Of a stretch of 64,000 bases of DNA, positions 36,433 to 44,713 are shown one piece after another (position 1 is the first letter of the stretch; each line of letters begins with the position of its first letter). Location of the stretch: assembly GCA_015059965.1 (NCBI GenBank), contig SUZM01000007.1, positions 1 to 64,000 of the forward strand, given 5' to 3'. The position numbers were made by a program, and so were the translations under genes. Source of the DNA: Rikenellaceae bacterium. GTDB lineage: Bacteria; Bacteroidota; Bacteroidia; Bacteroidales; Rikenellaceae. The notes under the pieces are model-generated. The model did no database searches. It saw only the letters and a list, made by a program, of their open reading frames with translations, and had not been told where the DNA came from.

Positions 36433-37773
36433 ATGGACCAAGATCAACAACATAAGAAGTGTCATCATAAGCCCGAAATCGGCCGCGGATGCTCGTTCTG
36501 CAACTGCGGAAACGAGGTGGAAGCCACCCCTATGGAGGGGTGTTTCAAACTCCACGAAACCCAGTGGACTGAGGGCTACCCCGACAATATCCCGACCGAC
36601 ATTTTTGAGGTGCGATTTAAGAATACCCGCCGCTCCTACTACCAGAACGTCAATAATTTGGAGCTCAAGCGCGGCGATATTGTGGCTGTCGAGGCCTCAC
36701 CGGGCCACGACATCGGCATCATCTCGCTGACGGGCGACATGGTGGCCAAGCAGATGAAACGCGTGGGCTTCTTCCCCTACAACGGAGAGTATAAGAAGAT
36801 CTACCGCAAGGCCAAGCCCTACGATATCGAACGCTGGCAGGAGGCCATCGCCCTGGAGCATGAGACGATGATCGCCTCACGCCAGATTGCCGCCGACATG
36901 GGCCTCAACATGAAGATCGGAGATGTGGAGTATCAGGGCGACAAGATCAAGGCCATCTTCTACTACATCGCCGACGAGCGTGTCGATTTCCGCGAACTGA
37001 TCAAGGTCTTTGCCGAGCGTTTCCACATCCGCATCGAGATGAAGCAGATCGGAGCCCGCCAGGAGGCAGGGCGTATCGGCGGACTGGGGGCCTGCGGCCG
37101 CGAGCTCTGCTGCGCCTCGTGGATCTCAAACTTCATGAGCGTGACGACCAATGCCGCCCGTGTGCAGGAGCTCTCGCTCAATCCGCTGAAACTGGCCGGA
37201 CAGTGCTCGAAGCTCAAGTGCTGTCTGATGTACGAATACGACTGCTACAGCGATGCCCGCCGCATCTTCCCGCGCGTAAAGGAGCTCCAGGCCCTGGATG
37301 GCGACTACTACTTCATCAAGAACGATATTCTGGCCGGCACAATGACCTTCTCGAGCAGCAAGGATTCGCTCTCGAATCTGGTGGTGCTGCCCGTGGAGCG
37401 TGTCAAGGAGATCATGGCCCTGAACCGCGCCGGACAGAAGGTCGAGCAGTTGCAGGAGTTCACCACAGAGGAGCAGGTACACGACGAGCCCACTTACCGT
37501 GCCGAGGAGGACAGCATCACCCGCTTTGACAAGAAGCGCAACAAGCGCAAGAAGGGGACAAAGCGCACCGGCAACCGCCCCGCGGAAGGTCACAAGGAGG
37601 CCCAGAAGGAGGGCAACACCCCAAGCGAGGGGAACAGCGAGGAGTCGCGCCCGCACCACAACGGACAACGTCGCAACAACCGCAACAACCACCGCTCCCA
37701 CAACAGCCGCCGAGGCGGAAACGGGAATAACGGGGGCAATGGAGGCAACGGAGGCAACAACCAAACGGCGTAG
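36433..37773 (+). CDS. PSP1-domain protein (RicT-like) with low-complexity tail
   Basis: A 446-residue protein. The N-terminal block has a small Cys/His cluster (CHHKPEIGRGCSFCNCG, about 10-26). The PSP1 domain spans about 60-300: DIFEVRFKNTRRSYYQN, GDIVAVEASPGHDIGIISLTG and the Cys motif GGLGACGRELCCASWI with KLKCCLMYEYDCY. PSP1/RicT proteins carry Fe-S clusters and influence RNA processing in Firmicutes. The last 90 residues are a basic Lys/Arg tract followed by Asn/Gly/His-rich repeats (GGNGNNGGNGGNGGNN), a likely disordered RNA-binding tail. It begins at the ATG rather than the TTG six bases upstream and is followed directly by gldH. Confidence 0.87.
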   Translation: MDQDQQHKKCHHKPEIGRGCSFCNCGNEVEATPMEGCFKLHETQWTEGYPDNIPTDIFEVRFKNTRRSYYQNVNNLELKRGDIVAVEASPGHDIGIISLTGDMVAKQMKRVGFFPYNGEYKKIYRKAKPYDIERWQEAIALEHETMIASRQIAADMGLNMKIGDVEYQGDKIKAIFYYIADERVDFRELIKVFAERFHIRIEMKQIGARQEAGRIGGLGACGRELCCASWISNFMSVTTNAARVQELSLNPLKLAGQCSKLKCCLMYEYDCYSDARRIFPRVKELQALDGDYYFIKNDILAGTMTFSSSKDSLSNLVVLPVERVKEIMALNRAGQKVEQLQEFTTEEQVHDEPTYRAEEDSITRFDKKRNKRKKGTKRTGNRPAEGHKEAQKEGNTPSEGNSEESRPHHNGQRRNNRNNHRSHNSRRGGNGNNGGNGGNGGNNQTA

Positions 37774-37774
37774 A

Positions 37775-38209
37775 ATGCGAGGGATAATCGGGATTCTGCT
37801 CTGGGGAGGGTTGCTGTGCGGCTGCACACGTCCCACGCAGGCCGTGATGGCGGATGTCGATCCCTACAAGTGGTCGGAGGAGGCCGCCGTGAAGATCGAG
37901 AACGCCGACACGCTGACCCTGCGCGACCTCTCGTTGGTGATCCGCTCCAACCGCCTCTTTCGCGAAGATACGCTCCACCTGGAGCTGACACTCCGGACCC
38001 CGGACTCGAGTCGCTACAGCGAAGTGGTCGCCTTCCCGGTGCGCCATATCCATCGTCCTGCGGCCCTGCGGCTCATTGACGAGATCCCCTACCGCCACGA
38101 TGTGATCCTCAACCAATTCGGCACCTACCGCCTGACGCTCAAGCCCCTCCACCCGATTCGCGGCATTGAGGCAGCCGGCATCAATGTGGTCAGAGCATCA
38201 GCAAATTAG
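37775..38209 (+). CDS. gldH: Gliding-motility lipoprotein GldH homologue
   Basis: A 144-residue lipoprotein: signal MRGIIGILLWGGLLCGC with lipobox LCGC. The body has the GldH pattern: YKWSEEAAVKIENADTL, DLSLVIRSNRLFREDTLHLELTLRTPD and YRHDVILNQFGTYRLTLKPLHPIRGIEAAGINV. GldH is needed for gliding in Flavobacterium but is kept in many non-gliding Bacteroidota, so gliding is not implied. The ATG lies 1 bp after the PSP1 stop, an arrangement seen across the order. The open frame upstream to 37499 overlaps the PSP1 gene and was not used. Confidence 0.87.
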   Translation: MRGIIGILLWGGLLCGCTRPTQAVMADVDPYKWSEEAAVKIENADTLTLRDLSLVIRSNRLFREDTLHLELTLRTPDSSRYSEVVAFPVRHIHRPAALRLIDEIPYRHDVILNQFGTYRLTLKPLHPIRGIEAAGINVVRASAN

Positions 38210-38244
38210 GAGTTAGAAACAATCCAACAAATCATACATCAGAA

Positions 38245-38988
38245 ATGGGCAAAGACAAATTGCGCAGATTTGCAGAGAACCTCACCTTCGACTGCTTTGT
38301 ACAACCCGAGTTTGAAGAGGTGTTTCAGAAGGAGCACCCGCTGAAGGGAAATTGGCATCGGGAGTTTTTCAAGAACGACAACCCGATTGTGCTGGAGCTC
38401 GGCTGCGGCAAAGGCGAATATACGGTGGCCCTCGCAGAGCGCTACCCCGAGAAGAACTTCATCGGCATCGATATCAAGGGGGCCAGAATGTGGCGCGGAG
38501 CCAAGACCGCCACAGAGCAGGGCATGCAGAACGCCGGATTCCTGCGCACGCGCATCGAATTTATCGAGTCGCTCTTCGCTCCGGGCGAGGTCTCGGAGAT
38601 CTGGATCACCTTCCCCGATCCGCAGCTCAAGACCCGCCGTGCGAAGAAGCGCCTTACGGGCCCGCTCTTCCTGGAGCACTACGCCAAGATGCTCCGCGAG
38701 GAGGGGGTAATCCACCTGAAGACCGACTCGCAACACCTCTATAATTATACGCAGGCCGTAATTGATCACTTCGGCCTGAAGCGCCTGGCGGCCAACAACG
38801 ACATCTATGGCACGGGCTATGCCGATGAGCGCCTGGCCGTCAAAACCGCCTACGAAATGATGTTCCTCGAACGCGGGCTGCCGATCACCTATACACAGTT
38901 CTCGCTCGCCGGAAAGAGTTCGTTCCCCTGGTTCGACTGGGAGGGAGACGACGTCCCGGAAAAGGATAACGAAGCAGAGCGCAAGTAG
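38245..38988 (+). CDS. trmB: tRNA (guanine-N7-)-methyltransferase
   Basis: A 247-residue SAM-dependent methyltransferase that makes m7G46 in tRNA. SAM motif VLELGCGKGEYTVALAERYP (about 48-67), then GIDIKGARMWRGAKTA, the family signature WITFPDPQLKTRRAKKRLTG (about 119-138) and HLKTDSQHLYNYT. It lies 35 bp after gldH and ends before a strong terminator. Confidence 0.96.
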   Translation: MGKDKLRRFAENLTFDCFVQPEFEEVFQKEHPLKGNWHREFFKNDNPIVLELGCGKGEYTVALAERYPEKNFIGIDIKGARMWRGAKTATEQGMQNAGFLRTRIEFIESLFAPGEVSEIWITFPDPQLKTRRAKKRLTGPLFLEHYAKMLREEGVIHLKTDSQHLYNYTQAVIDHFGLKRLAANNDIYGTGYADERLAVKTAYEMMFLERGLPITYTQFSLAGKSSFPWFDWEGDDVPEKDNEAERK

Positions 38989-39115
38989 CACAAACCGGGC
39001 GGCGATCCGTTGCTGCGCTTCTCCTCAAAATGCCCCTGGGAAAAAGGCAAACCACGCTTTTTGGGGAAGCCGCAAAGAGCAGACCAACCCCGGTTATACC
39101 ATCCCGACGAATCGC

Positions 39116-39148
39116 GACTGTCGCAACATACTGCGACAGTCTTTTTTT
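39116..39148 (+). terminator. Intrinsic terminator after trmB
   Basis: GACTGTCGCA (39116-39125) pairs with TGCGACAGTC (39132-39141) around a 6-nt loop, followed by seven T. The 38989-39403 stretch otherwise holds no gene. Confidence 0.93.
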
Positions 39149-39219
39149 GTATGGAGCCCAGAGGAGCAGGAGCCCCAAAGGCCGAGAAGAGACCAAAACG
39201 AGAAAAGTTTGAGAAAAAA

Positions 39220-39251
39220 GTTGGTGATCTGAAAAAAAATGTTTAATTTTG
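39220..39251 (+). promoter_or_regulatory. Promoter and structured leader of the ior operon
   Basis: GTTG at 39220-39223, a 20-bp spacer, TAATTTTG at 39244-39251. The leader to iorA is about 145 nt and includes TTTTCTCC and GGAGAGAAAA arms (39271 to 39315) enclosing CCCC/GGGG pairing, so it may be structured. Confidence 0.55.
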
Positions 39252-39403
39252 ACAAGATTGTGAGTGTGCTTTTCTCCCCGGAGGAGCCGAAAATGGGGCG
39301 AACAAAGGAGAGAAAAACAGGATAATAACTTGACCCACAGCGCACAACAGCCAATCAGAAGAACAAAAAAGCAACTAAAAACATAAAACCTAAAACTTCT
39401 ATT

Positions 39404-41008
39404 ATGAAAAGACTTTTATTGGGTGATGAGGCGATTGCCTTGGGCGCGCTTCACGCAGGATTGTCGGGTGTTTATGCCTATCCGGGCACGCCTTCGACCG
39501 AGATCACGGAGTTCATTCAGCTGCAGCAGGCTACCCGCAAGGAGGGTGAAGCGGAGGTAAAGTGCCGCTGGGCCACCAACGAGAAGACCGCCATGGAGGG
39601 GGCTCTCGGCATGTCCTACATGGGCAAGCGCGCGCTGGTCTGCATGAAGCATGTGGGCATGAACGTCGCTGCCGATGCCTTCGTAAACTCGGCCATGACC
39701 GGTGCCAACGGCGGTCTGGTGGTGGTAGCCGCCGACGACCCCTCAATGCACTCGTCGCAGAACGAGCAGGACTCGCGCTTCTACGGCAAGTTTGCTCTGA
39801 TTCCCGTCTTCGAGCCCTCGTCGCAGCAGGAGGCCTACGACATGATTCGCGCCGCCTTCGACTACTCGGAGAAGTTCCAGATTCCCGTGCTGATGCGCGT
39901 TACGACCCGTATGGCCCACTCGCGTGCCGTGGTTACGCTCGGTGAGCAGCGTCCCCAGAACGAGTGCTCGACCCCGCAGCGTCCCCGCCAGTGGATCCTG
40001 CTGCCCGGTAACTCGCGCGTGCGCTACAATACCCTGCTGGAGGAGCAGCAGCTCTTCGAGCAGGATGCCGTAGAGTCTAAGTTCAACAGCTACAAGGCCG
40101 GCACGGACAAGAAGCTCGGTATCGTAGCTTGCGGTATCGCCTACAACTACCTGATGGAGAACTATCCCGACGGATGCCCCTACACGGTGGTAAAGGTGGC
40201 TCAGTACCCCCTGCCCAAGAAGCTCATCGCACAGATGGTAGCCGAGGGTGTTCAGGAGGTGATGGTCATGGAGGAGGGCCAGCCCGTCGTGGAGGAGCAG
40301 ATGCGCGGCCTGGTGCCCTCGTCGATCCCCGTAACGGGCCGTCTGACGGGTGCCCTGCCCCGTGCCGGCGAGCTCACGCCCGACTCGGTTCGCAAGGCCC
40401 TCGGCATGGAGGCGCTGGCTACGTTCGATGCCGAACCGCTGGTGGCTCCCCGTCCGCCCGCCTTGTGCCAGGGTTGCGGCCACCGCGACATGTATACCGC
40501 CCTCAATGAGGTGGCTCGCGAGTATGCCGACCCCAGAGTATTTGCCGATATCGGTTGCTACACGCTGGGTGCTATGCCTCCCTTCCAGGCAATCCACACC
40601 TGCGTAGAGATGGGTGCCTCGATCACGATGGCCCGCGGCGCCTCGGAGGCCGGACAGCATCCCGCCTTTGCCGTGATCGGCGACTCGACCTTCACCCACT
40701 CGGGCATCACGGGTCTTCTGGACTGCGTGAATGCGAAGGCCAACGTGGTGATCATCATCTCGGACAACCTGACGACGGGTATGACCGGAGGCCAGGATTC
40801 GGCCGGTACGGGCCGTCTGGAGGCCATCTGCCAGGGTGTGGGTGTAGAGCCCGAGCACATCCGCGTGGTGGTGCCCCTGCCCAAGAACATGGAGGAGATC
40901 AAGCAGGTGCTGCGCGATGAGATCGCCTATCCGGGTGTCTCGGTAGTGATCCCCCGTCGCGAGTGCATCCAGACCCTGAAGCGTCACGCCAAGCAGCAGA
41001 AGAAATAA
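39404..41008 (+). CDS. iorA: Indolepyruvate:ferredoxin oxidoreductase, alpha subunit
   Basis: A 534-residue TPP-dependent subunit. The N-terminal pyrimidine-binding half starts LLGDEAIALGALHAGLSGVYAYPGTPSTEI, and the C-terminal half has PALCQGCGHRDMY, FADIGCYTLGAMPPF and the TPP motif region GDSTFTHSGITGLLDCVNAKANVVIIISDN. It oxidises aryl-pyruvates to aryl-acetyl-CoA with reduction of ferredoxin. The archaeal IorA carries a C-terminal 2x[4Fe-4S] ferredoxin domain; this protein ends at IQTLKRHAKQQKK without it, so electrons must leave by another protein. First gene of a four-gene operon. Confidence 0.92.
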   Translation: MKRLLLGDEAIALGALHAGLSGVYAYPGTPSTEITEFIQLQQATRKEGEAEVKCRWATNEKTAMEGALGMSYMGKRALVCMKHVGMNVAADAFVNSAMTGANGGLVVVAADDPSMHSSQNEQDSRFYGKFALIPVFEPSSQQEAYDMIRAAFDYSEKFQIPVLMRVTTRMAHSRAVVTLGEQRPQNECSTPQRPRQWILLPGNSRVRYNTLLEEQQLFEQDAVESKFNSYKAGTDKKLGIVACGIAYNYLMENYPDGCPYTVVKVAQYPLPKKLIAQMVAEGVQEVMVMEEGQPVVEEQMRGLVPSSIPVTGRLTGALPRAGELTPDSVRKALGMEALATFDAEPLVAPRPPALCQGCGHRDMYTALNEVAREYADPRVFADIGCYTLGAMPPFQAIHTCVEMGASITMARGASEAGQHPAFAVIGDSTFTHSGITGLLDCVNAKANVVIIISDNLTTGMTGGQDSAGTGRLEAICQGVGVEPEHIRVVVPLPKNMEEIKQVLRDEIAYPGVSVVIPRRECIQTLKRHAKQQKK

Positions 41009-41057
41009 CCGCGAGCAAGAAGCCTGAAAAGAAGAACAACCTAAAAGTTAGAAAACT

Positions 41058-41639
41058 ATGAAAAAAGATATTATTTTGGCAGGTGTAGGCGGTCAGGGTA
41101 TCCTCTCGATTGCCACCATCATCGGCGAGGCTGCCATTGCCGAGAATCTCTATATCAAGCAGGCCGAGGTCCACGGCATGAGCCAGCGCGGTGGTGACGT
41201 ACAGTCGAATCTGCGCCTCTCGTCGGAGCCCATTGCCAGCGACCTGATTCCCAAGGGCGGTGCCGATCTGATCATCTCGCTCGAGCCCATGGAGGCCCTG
41301 CGTTATCTGCCCTACCTGAAGCAGGACGGCTGGATTGTAACGAACTCCGTACCCTTCGTAAATATCCCCAACTACCCCGAGCTGGAGACCCTGCACGCCC
41401 GCATGAAGGCGCTGCCGCAGGTGGTGATGCTCGACGTAGAGACGCTGGCCAAGGAGGCCGGAGCCCCTCTGCAGGCAGCCAACATGGTGCTGCTCGGAGC
41501 CGCCATTCCGATGCTGGGTCTCGAGGCAGAGAAGATCGAGGCCGGCGTGCAGCGCATCTTCGGCCGCAAGGGCGAGGAGGTTGTCAATAAGAACCTGGCC
41601 GCCATTCGTGCCGGCATGAACAACTCGATCAAGCTGTAG
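41058..41639 (+). CDS. iorB: Indolepyruvate:ferredoxin oxidoreductase, beta subunit
   Basis: A 193-residue gamma-type 2-oxoacid oxidoreductase domain: DIILAGVGGQGILSIATIIGEAA (about 4-26), AEVHGMSQRGGDVQSNLRLS (about 39-58) and SLEPMEALRYLPYL. It forms the oxidoreductase with IorA and binds CoA. Gap to iorA 49 bp, to the aminotransferase 3 bp. Confidence 0.95.
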   Translation: MKKDIILAGVGGQGILSIATIIGEAAIAENLYIKQAEVHGMSQRGGDVQSNLRLSSEPIASDLIPKGGADLIISLEPMEALRYLPYLKQDGWIVTNSVPFVNIPNYPELETLHARMKALPQVVMLDVETLAKEAGAPLQAANMVLLGAAIPMLGLEAEKIEAGVQRIFGRKGEEVVNKNLAAIRAGMNNSIKL

Positions 41640-41642
41640 GCT

Positions 41643-42959
41643 ATGGAGCACCCGTTGGATAAACAAACCGTTGACAACATCTGTATTGCCAACGGCCTGC
41701 GCAACGCCAAGGAGCTGGGCGCAGCATCGATTCGCCAATTCGTAAGCGTAGTGAAGGATATCGAGGCCAAGATGGGCGTGGAGTATATCCGCATGGAGAT
41801 CGGCGAGCCGGGTCTGCCGGCCGAGCAGATCGGCATCGAGGCCGAGCACGAGGCCCTGCTGGCCGGTGTCGGCTCGAAGTACCCCCTCATCACGGGTATC
41901 GAGCCCCTGACCAAGGAGGCATCGCGCTTTGTGAAGGCCTTCATCAACCTCGACATTCCGCCCGTATGTTTCGTCCCCACGGTGGGCTCGATGCAGGGCG
42001 CCTTTGCCGCCTTTATGGCCCTGACGCAGATGCGCGAGGACCGCGACACGATTCTCTTCATCGACCCGGGATTCCCCGTACAGAAGTCGCAGTGCAAGGT
42101 GCAGGGTGTACGCTACGAGTCGTTTGATATCATAGACTACCGCGGTAAGGCACTCGAGCAGAAGCTCGAAGAAATTCTCTCGTCGGGCCGCATCAGCGGT
42201 ATGATCTACTCGAACCCCAACAACCCGACCTGGATGTGTCTGACGGAGGAGGAGTTGGAGATCATCGGCCGCCTGGCCACGAAGTACGATGTGATCGTCG
42301 TCGAGGACCTGGCCTACCTCAACATGGACTTCCGCGAGGATCGCTCGAAGCCCTTTGAGCCCCCCTATCAGCCATCGGTGGCCCGCTACACGGAGAACTG
42401 CATGCACCTCTTGTCGGGTTCGAAGATGTTCTCCTATGCCGGACAGCGTATCGCCGTGGTGGCCCTGAATCCCGCCCTGGCCGAGCGTTGCTACGAGGGT
42501 TTCGCCAAGCGCTACGGCAACGACGGTCAGTTCCGCCGCAACTTTATATTCAACATCCTCTATGTCCTTTCGTCGGGTGTGCCGCACTCGGCACAGTATG
42601 CACTGGCCGCCATGTTCCGTGCCGCCTCGGATGGACGTCTGGACTATGTGGGCCACACGCGCGAGTATGCCCGTCGTGCCGCCCGCGTGAAGGAGATCAT
42701 GATCAAGAACGGTTTCCACATCGTTTATGACAAGGACTGCGACCAGGAGGTGAGCGATGGATTCTTCTTCACCTTCGGTTACAAGGACATGACCGGCGAG
42801 CAGCTGATCAACAAGCTGATCTACTATGGTATTTCAGCCATCACCCTCGCCCCCACGGGCAGTACCCGTCAGGGTCTGCGCGGATGCGTTTCGATGATCT
42901 CGGACTACCAGTACGACGAGCTGGACAAGCGCCTGCAGCTCTTCAGCCGCGACTACTAA
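41643..42959 (+). CDS. PLP-dependent aminotransferase (class I/II)
   Basis: A 438-residue fold-type I aminotransferase. Landmarks are EYIRMEIGEPGLP (about 40-52), GSMQGAFAAFMAL (about 115-127), YSNPNNPTWMCLTEEEL (about 195-211), VVEDLAYLNMDF (about 220) and the PLP lysine in LLSGSKMFSYAGQRIAV (about 258-274). Being in an operon with iorAB, it probably makes aryl-pyruvates from aromatic amino acids. It begins 3 bp after iorB and is followed by a hairpin (42972-43007). The exact amino acid preference cannot be read. Confidence 0.9.
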   Translation: MEHPLDKQTVDNICIANGLRNAKELGAASIRQFVSVVKDIEAKMGVEYIRMEIGEPGLPAEQIGIEAEHEALLAGVGSKYPLITGIEPLTKEASRFVKAFINLDIPPVCFVPTVGSMQGAFAAFMALTQMREDRDTILFIDPGFPVQKSQCKVQGVRYESFDIIDYRGKALEQKLEEILSSGRISGMIYSNPNNPTWMCLTEEELEIIGRLATKYDVIVVEDLAYLNMDFREDRSKPFEPPYQPSVARYTENCMHLLSGSKMFSYAGQRIAVVALNPALAERCYEGFAKRYGNDGQFRRNFIFNILYVLSSGVPHSAQYALAAMFRAASDGRLDYVGHTREYARRAARVKEIMIKNGFHIVYDKDCDQEVSDGFFFTFGYKDMTGEQLINKLIYYGISAITLAPTGSTRQGLRGCVSMISDYQYDELDKRLQLFSRDY

Positions 42960-42971
42960 TGAATCGACAAG

Positions 42972-43010
42972 GTGGGCCGGAGGTGGAATACTATACCTCC
43001 GGCTCACTTT
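42972..43010 (+). terminator. Hairpin between the aminotransferase and CoA-transferase genes
   Basis: 42972-42984 pairs with 42995-43007 over 13 bp (one G-T), with a 10-nt loop and TTTATAT after it. It is a likely partial terminator or attenuator inside the operon. Confidence 0.6.
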
Positions 43011-43131
43011 ATATCCGGCCGGTTTCGGCTGCTTACGGTCTACCGTTGGTGCATTATGGATCAATTTTTGGCACACCTTTGGAGCATCAACGGTAAATCG
43101 ACAATAAGAACCACGACAAAAAAACAGAAAT

Positions 43132-44433
43132 ATGGCAGAAATCAAATATGTATCGGCCGCCGAAGCGGTCAAACTCATCAAGTCGGGCGACTCGGTCTAT
43201 ATCCAGGGCTCGACCTCGATCCCCGAGGTACTGGTGCGCGCCATGACGGAGCGCGCCCCGGAGTTGCGCGGGGTGAAGGTCTACTCGGCCTTCGCCATCG
43301 GCCGGGAGGATGCTCCCTATGCCAAGCGCGAGCTGCTGGATTCGTTCGAGGCCAACTCCTTCTTCGTGGCCAACTGTGTGCGCAAGGCGATCAAGGAGGG
43401 AGTGGCTCAGGCCATCCCCGCCTTCCTGGGCGAGATCCCCTTCCTCTTCCGCAGCGGTCAGGTGCCCCTCGACGTTACGCTGCTGAACGTCTCGGAGCCC
43501 GACGAGGAGGGCTACGTATCCTACGGCATCTCGGCCGATTTGGCCTTCTCGGCCGCCGAGTGCTCGAAGACCATCATTGCCCAGGTCAACAAGTTCATGC
43601 CCCGCACCTTTGGTGATCCGGTGATCCACGTCTCGAAGATCGCCGCCCTGGTGCGCGGTGACGAGGAGCTCGTGGAGCTGCCGATCGCCGTTCCGAACGA
43701 GATGGAGCGCAAGATCGGTAACTTCATCGCCGCCGAGGTACCCGATGGGGCCACCCTGCAAATCGGCGTGGGAGGTATTCCCAACGCCGTGCTCGATGCC
43801 CTGCAGGACCACAAGCACCTGGGTCTGCACACCGAGGCGATGACCGATGGCGTGGTGCCCCTGATCCAGAAAGGCATTATCGACAACTCACAGAAAAAAC
43901 TCTACCCGGGACAGTCTGTGGCCTGCCTGGCCCTCGGTAGCCGTCGCCTGTACGACTACCTGCACGACAACCGCGACGTAGTCTTCCGCGACGTAGCGTG
44001 GACCAACGACCCGGCCAATATTCGCCAGAACCAGAAGGTGATGGCCATCAACTCGGCCCTCGAGATCGACCTCACAGGTCAGATCTGCGCCGACTCGATC
44101 GGCACCACGATCTTCTCGGGAGTGGGCGGCCAGCACGACTTTATGTATGGCGGAGCCCTGAGCGAGGGGGGCAAGTGCTTCATCGCCCTGCCGTCGATCA
44201 CCACGAAGGGGATCTCGAAGATCGTCCCCACCCTGACCACGGGTGCCGGTGTCGTTACAACCCGCTTCCAGGCACAATATATCGCCACGGAGCACGGTAT
44301 CGTCTACCTGCGCAATAAGAACCTCGCCGAGCGTGCCAAGGCCCTGATCTCGATCGCCGATCCCTCGGCCCGCGAGATGCTGGAGCGTGCCGCCGTCGAG
44401 CGCTTCGGCATCGGCTTCCTGCGCCTGAAGTAG
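43132..44433 (+). CDS. Acetyl-CoA hydrolase/CoA-transferase family protein
   Basis: A 433-residue family I-type CoA-transferase of the acetyl-CoA hydrolase/4-hydroxybutyrate CoA-transferase group. Landmarks are KSGDSVYIQGSTSIPE (about 15-30), LQIGVGGIPNAVLDAL (about 207-222), the likely catalytic Glu in GLHTEAMTDGVV (about 233) and FSGVGGQHDFMYGG (about 325-338). It probably moves CoA from aryl-acetyl-CoA to acetate, completing fermentation of aromatic amino acids to aryl-acetates; succinyl-CoA:acetate transfer is an alternative. It may be expressed separately from iorAB because of the hairpin upstream. Confidence 0.87.
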   Translation: MAEIKYVSAAEAVKLIKSGDSVYIQGSTSIPEVLVRAMTERAPELRGVKVYSAFAIGREDAPYAKRELLDSFEANSFFVANCVRKAIKEGVAQAIPAFLGEIPFLFRSGQVPLDVTLLNVSEPDEEGYVSYGISADLAFSAAECSKTIIAQVNKFMPRTFGDPVIHVSKIAALVRGDEELVELPIAVPNEMERKIGNFIAAEVPDGATLQIGVGGIPNAVLDALQDHKHLGLHTEAMTDGVVPLIQKGIIDNSQKKLYPGQSVACLALGSRRLYDYLHDNRDVVFRDVAWTNDPANIRQNQKVMAINSALEIDLTGQICADSIGTTIFSGVGGQHDFMYGGALSEGGKCFIALPSITTKGISKIVPTLTTGAGVVTTRFQAQYIATEHGIVYLRNKNLAERAKALISIADPSAREMLERAAVERFGIGFLRLK

Positions 44434-44457
44434 TACACCCTAAAGGAATTTAATGAA

Positions 44458-44500
44458 TTTAAGGAGGATAAGGAGTTTAAAGGCTTCTGTCCTCCTTAAA
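44458..44500 (+). terminator. Hairpin after the CoA-transferase gene
   Basis: TTTAAGGAGGA (44458-44468) pairs with TCCTCCTTAAA (44490-44500), loop 21 nt. No T-run follows. Confidence 0.45.
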
Positions 44501-44590
44501 CTATTATCACCAATACCCCTTAGAATCTCGTCATAAAAAGCTCCTCAATGAGCAATAAAAAGAAAAATATCAAAAAAAATCGCCAGAAGT

Positions 44591-44621
44591 ATTGTCAATT
44601 CCGATTTTTTGCGTACATTTG
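44591..44621 (+). promoter_or_regulatory. Promoter of tRNA-Asp
   Basis: ATTG at 44591-44594, a 19-bp spacer, TACATTTG at 44614-44621, 18 bp before the tRNA. Confidence 0.7.
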
Positions 44622-44639
44622 CACTCGCAATCAGCAAAC

Positions 44640-44713
44640 GGTGCGTTAGTTCAGCTGGTTAGAATACGTGCCTGTCACGCACGGGGTCAGGGGTTCGAGT
44701 CCCCTACGCACCG
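44640..44713 (+). tRNA. tRNA-Asp (anticodon GTC)
   Basis: GGTGCGT (44640-44646) pairs with ACGCACC (44706-44712). The anticodon stem CGTGC/GCACG encloses CTGTCAC (GTC), and the T arm carries GGTTCGAGTCCCC. CCA is not encoded. The last bases are repeated at 45305-45320. Confidence 0.96.

Noticed and set aside
37499..37774. Extended N-terminus for GldH
   Set aside because: The extension overlaps the PSP1 gene in another frame, is low in complexity, and would bury the lipoprotein signal peptide.
40899..42719. 606-codon minus-strand frame
   Set aside because: Antisense to iorB and the aminotransferase gene; no recognisable motif; product rich in His/Leu/Gly as expected from reverse reading of GC-rich codons.
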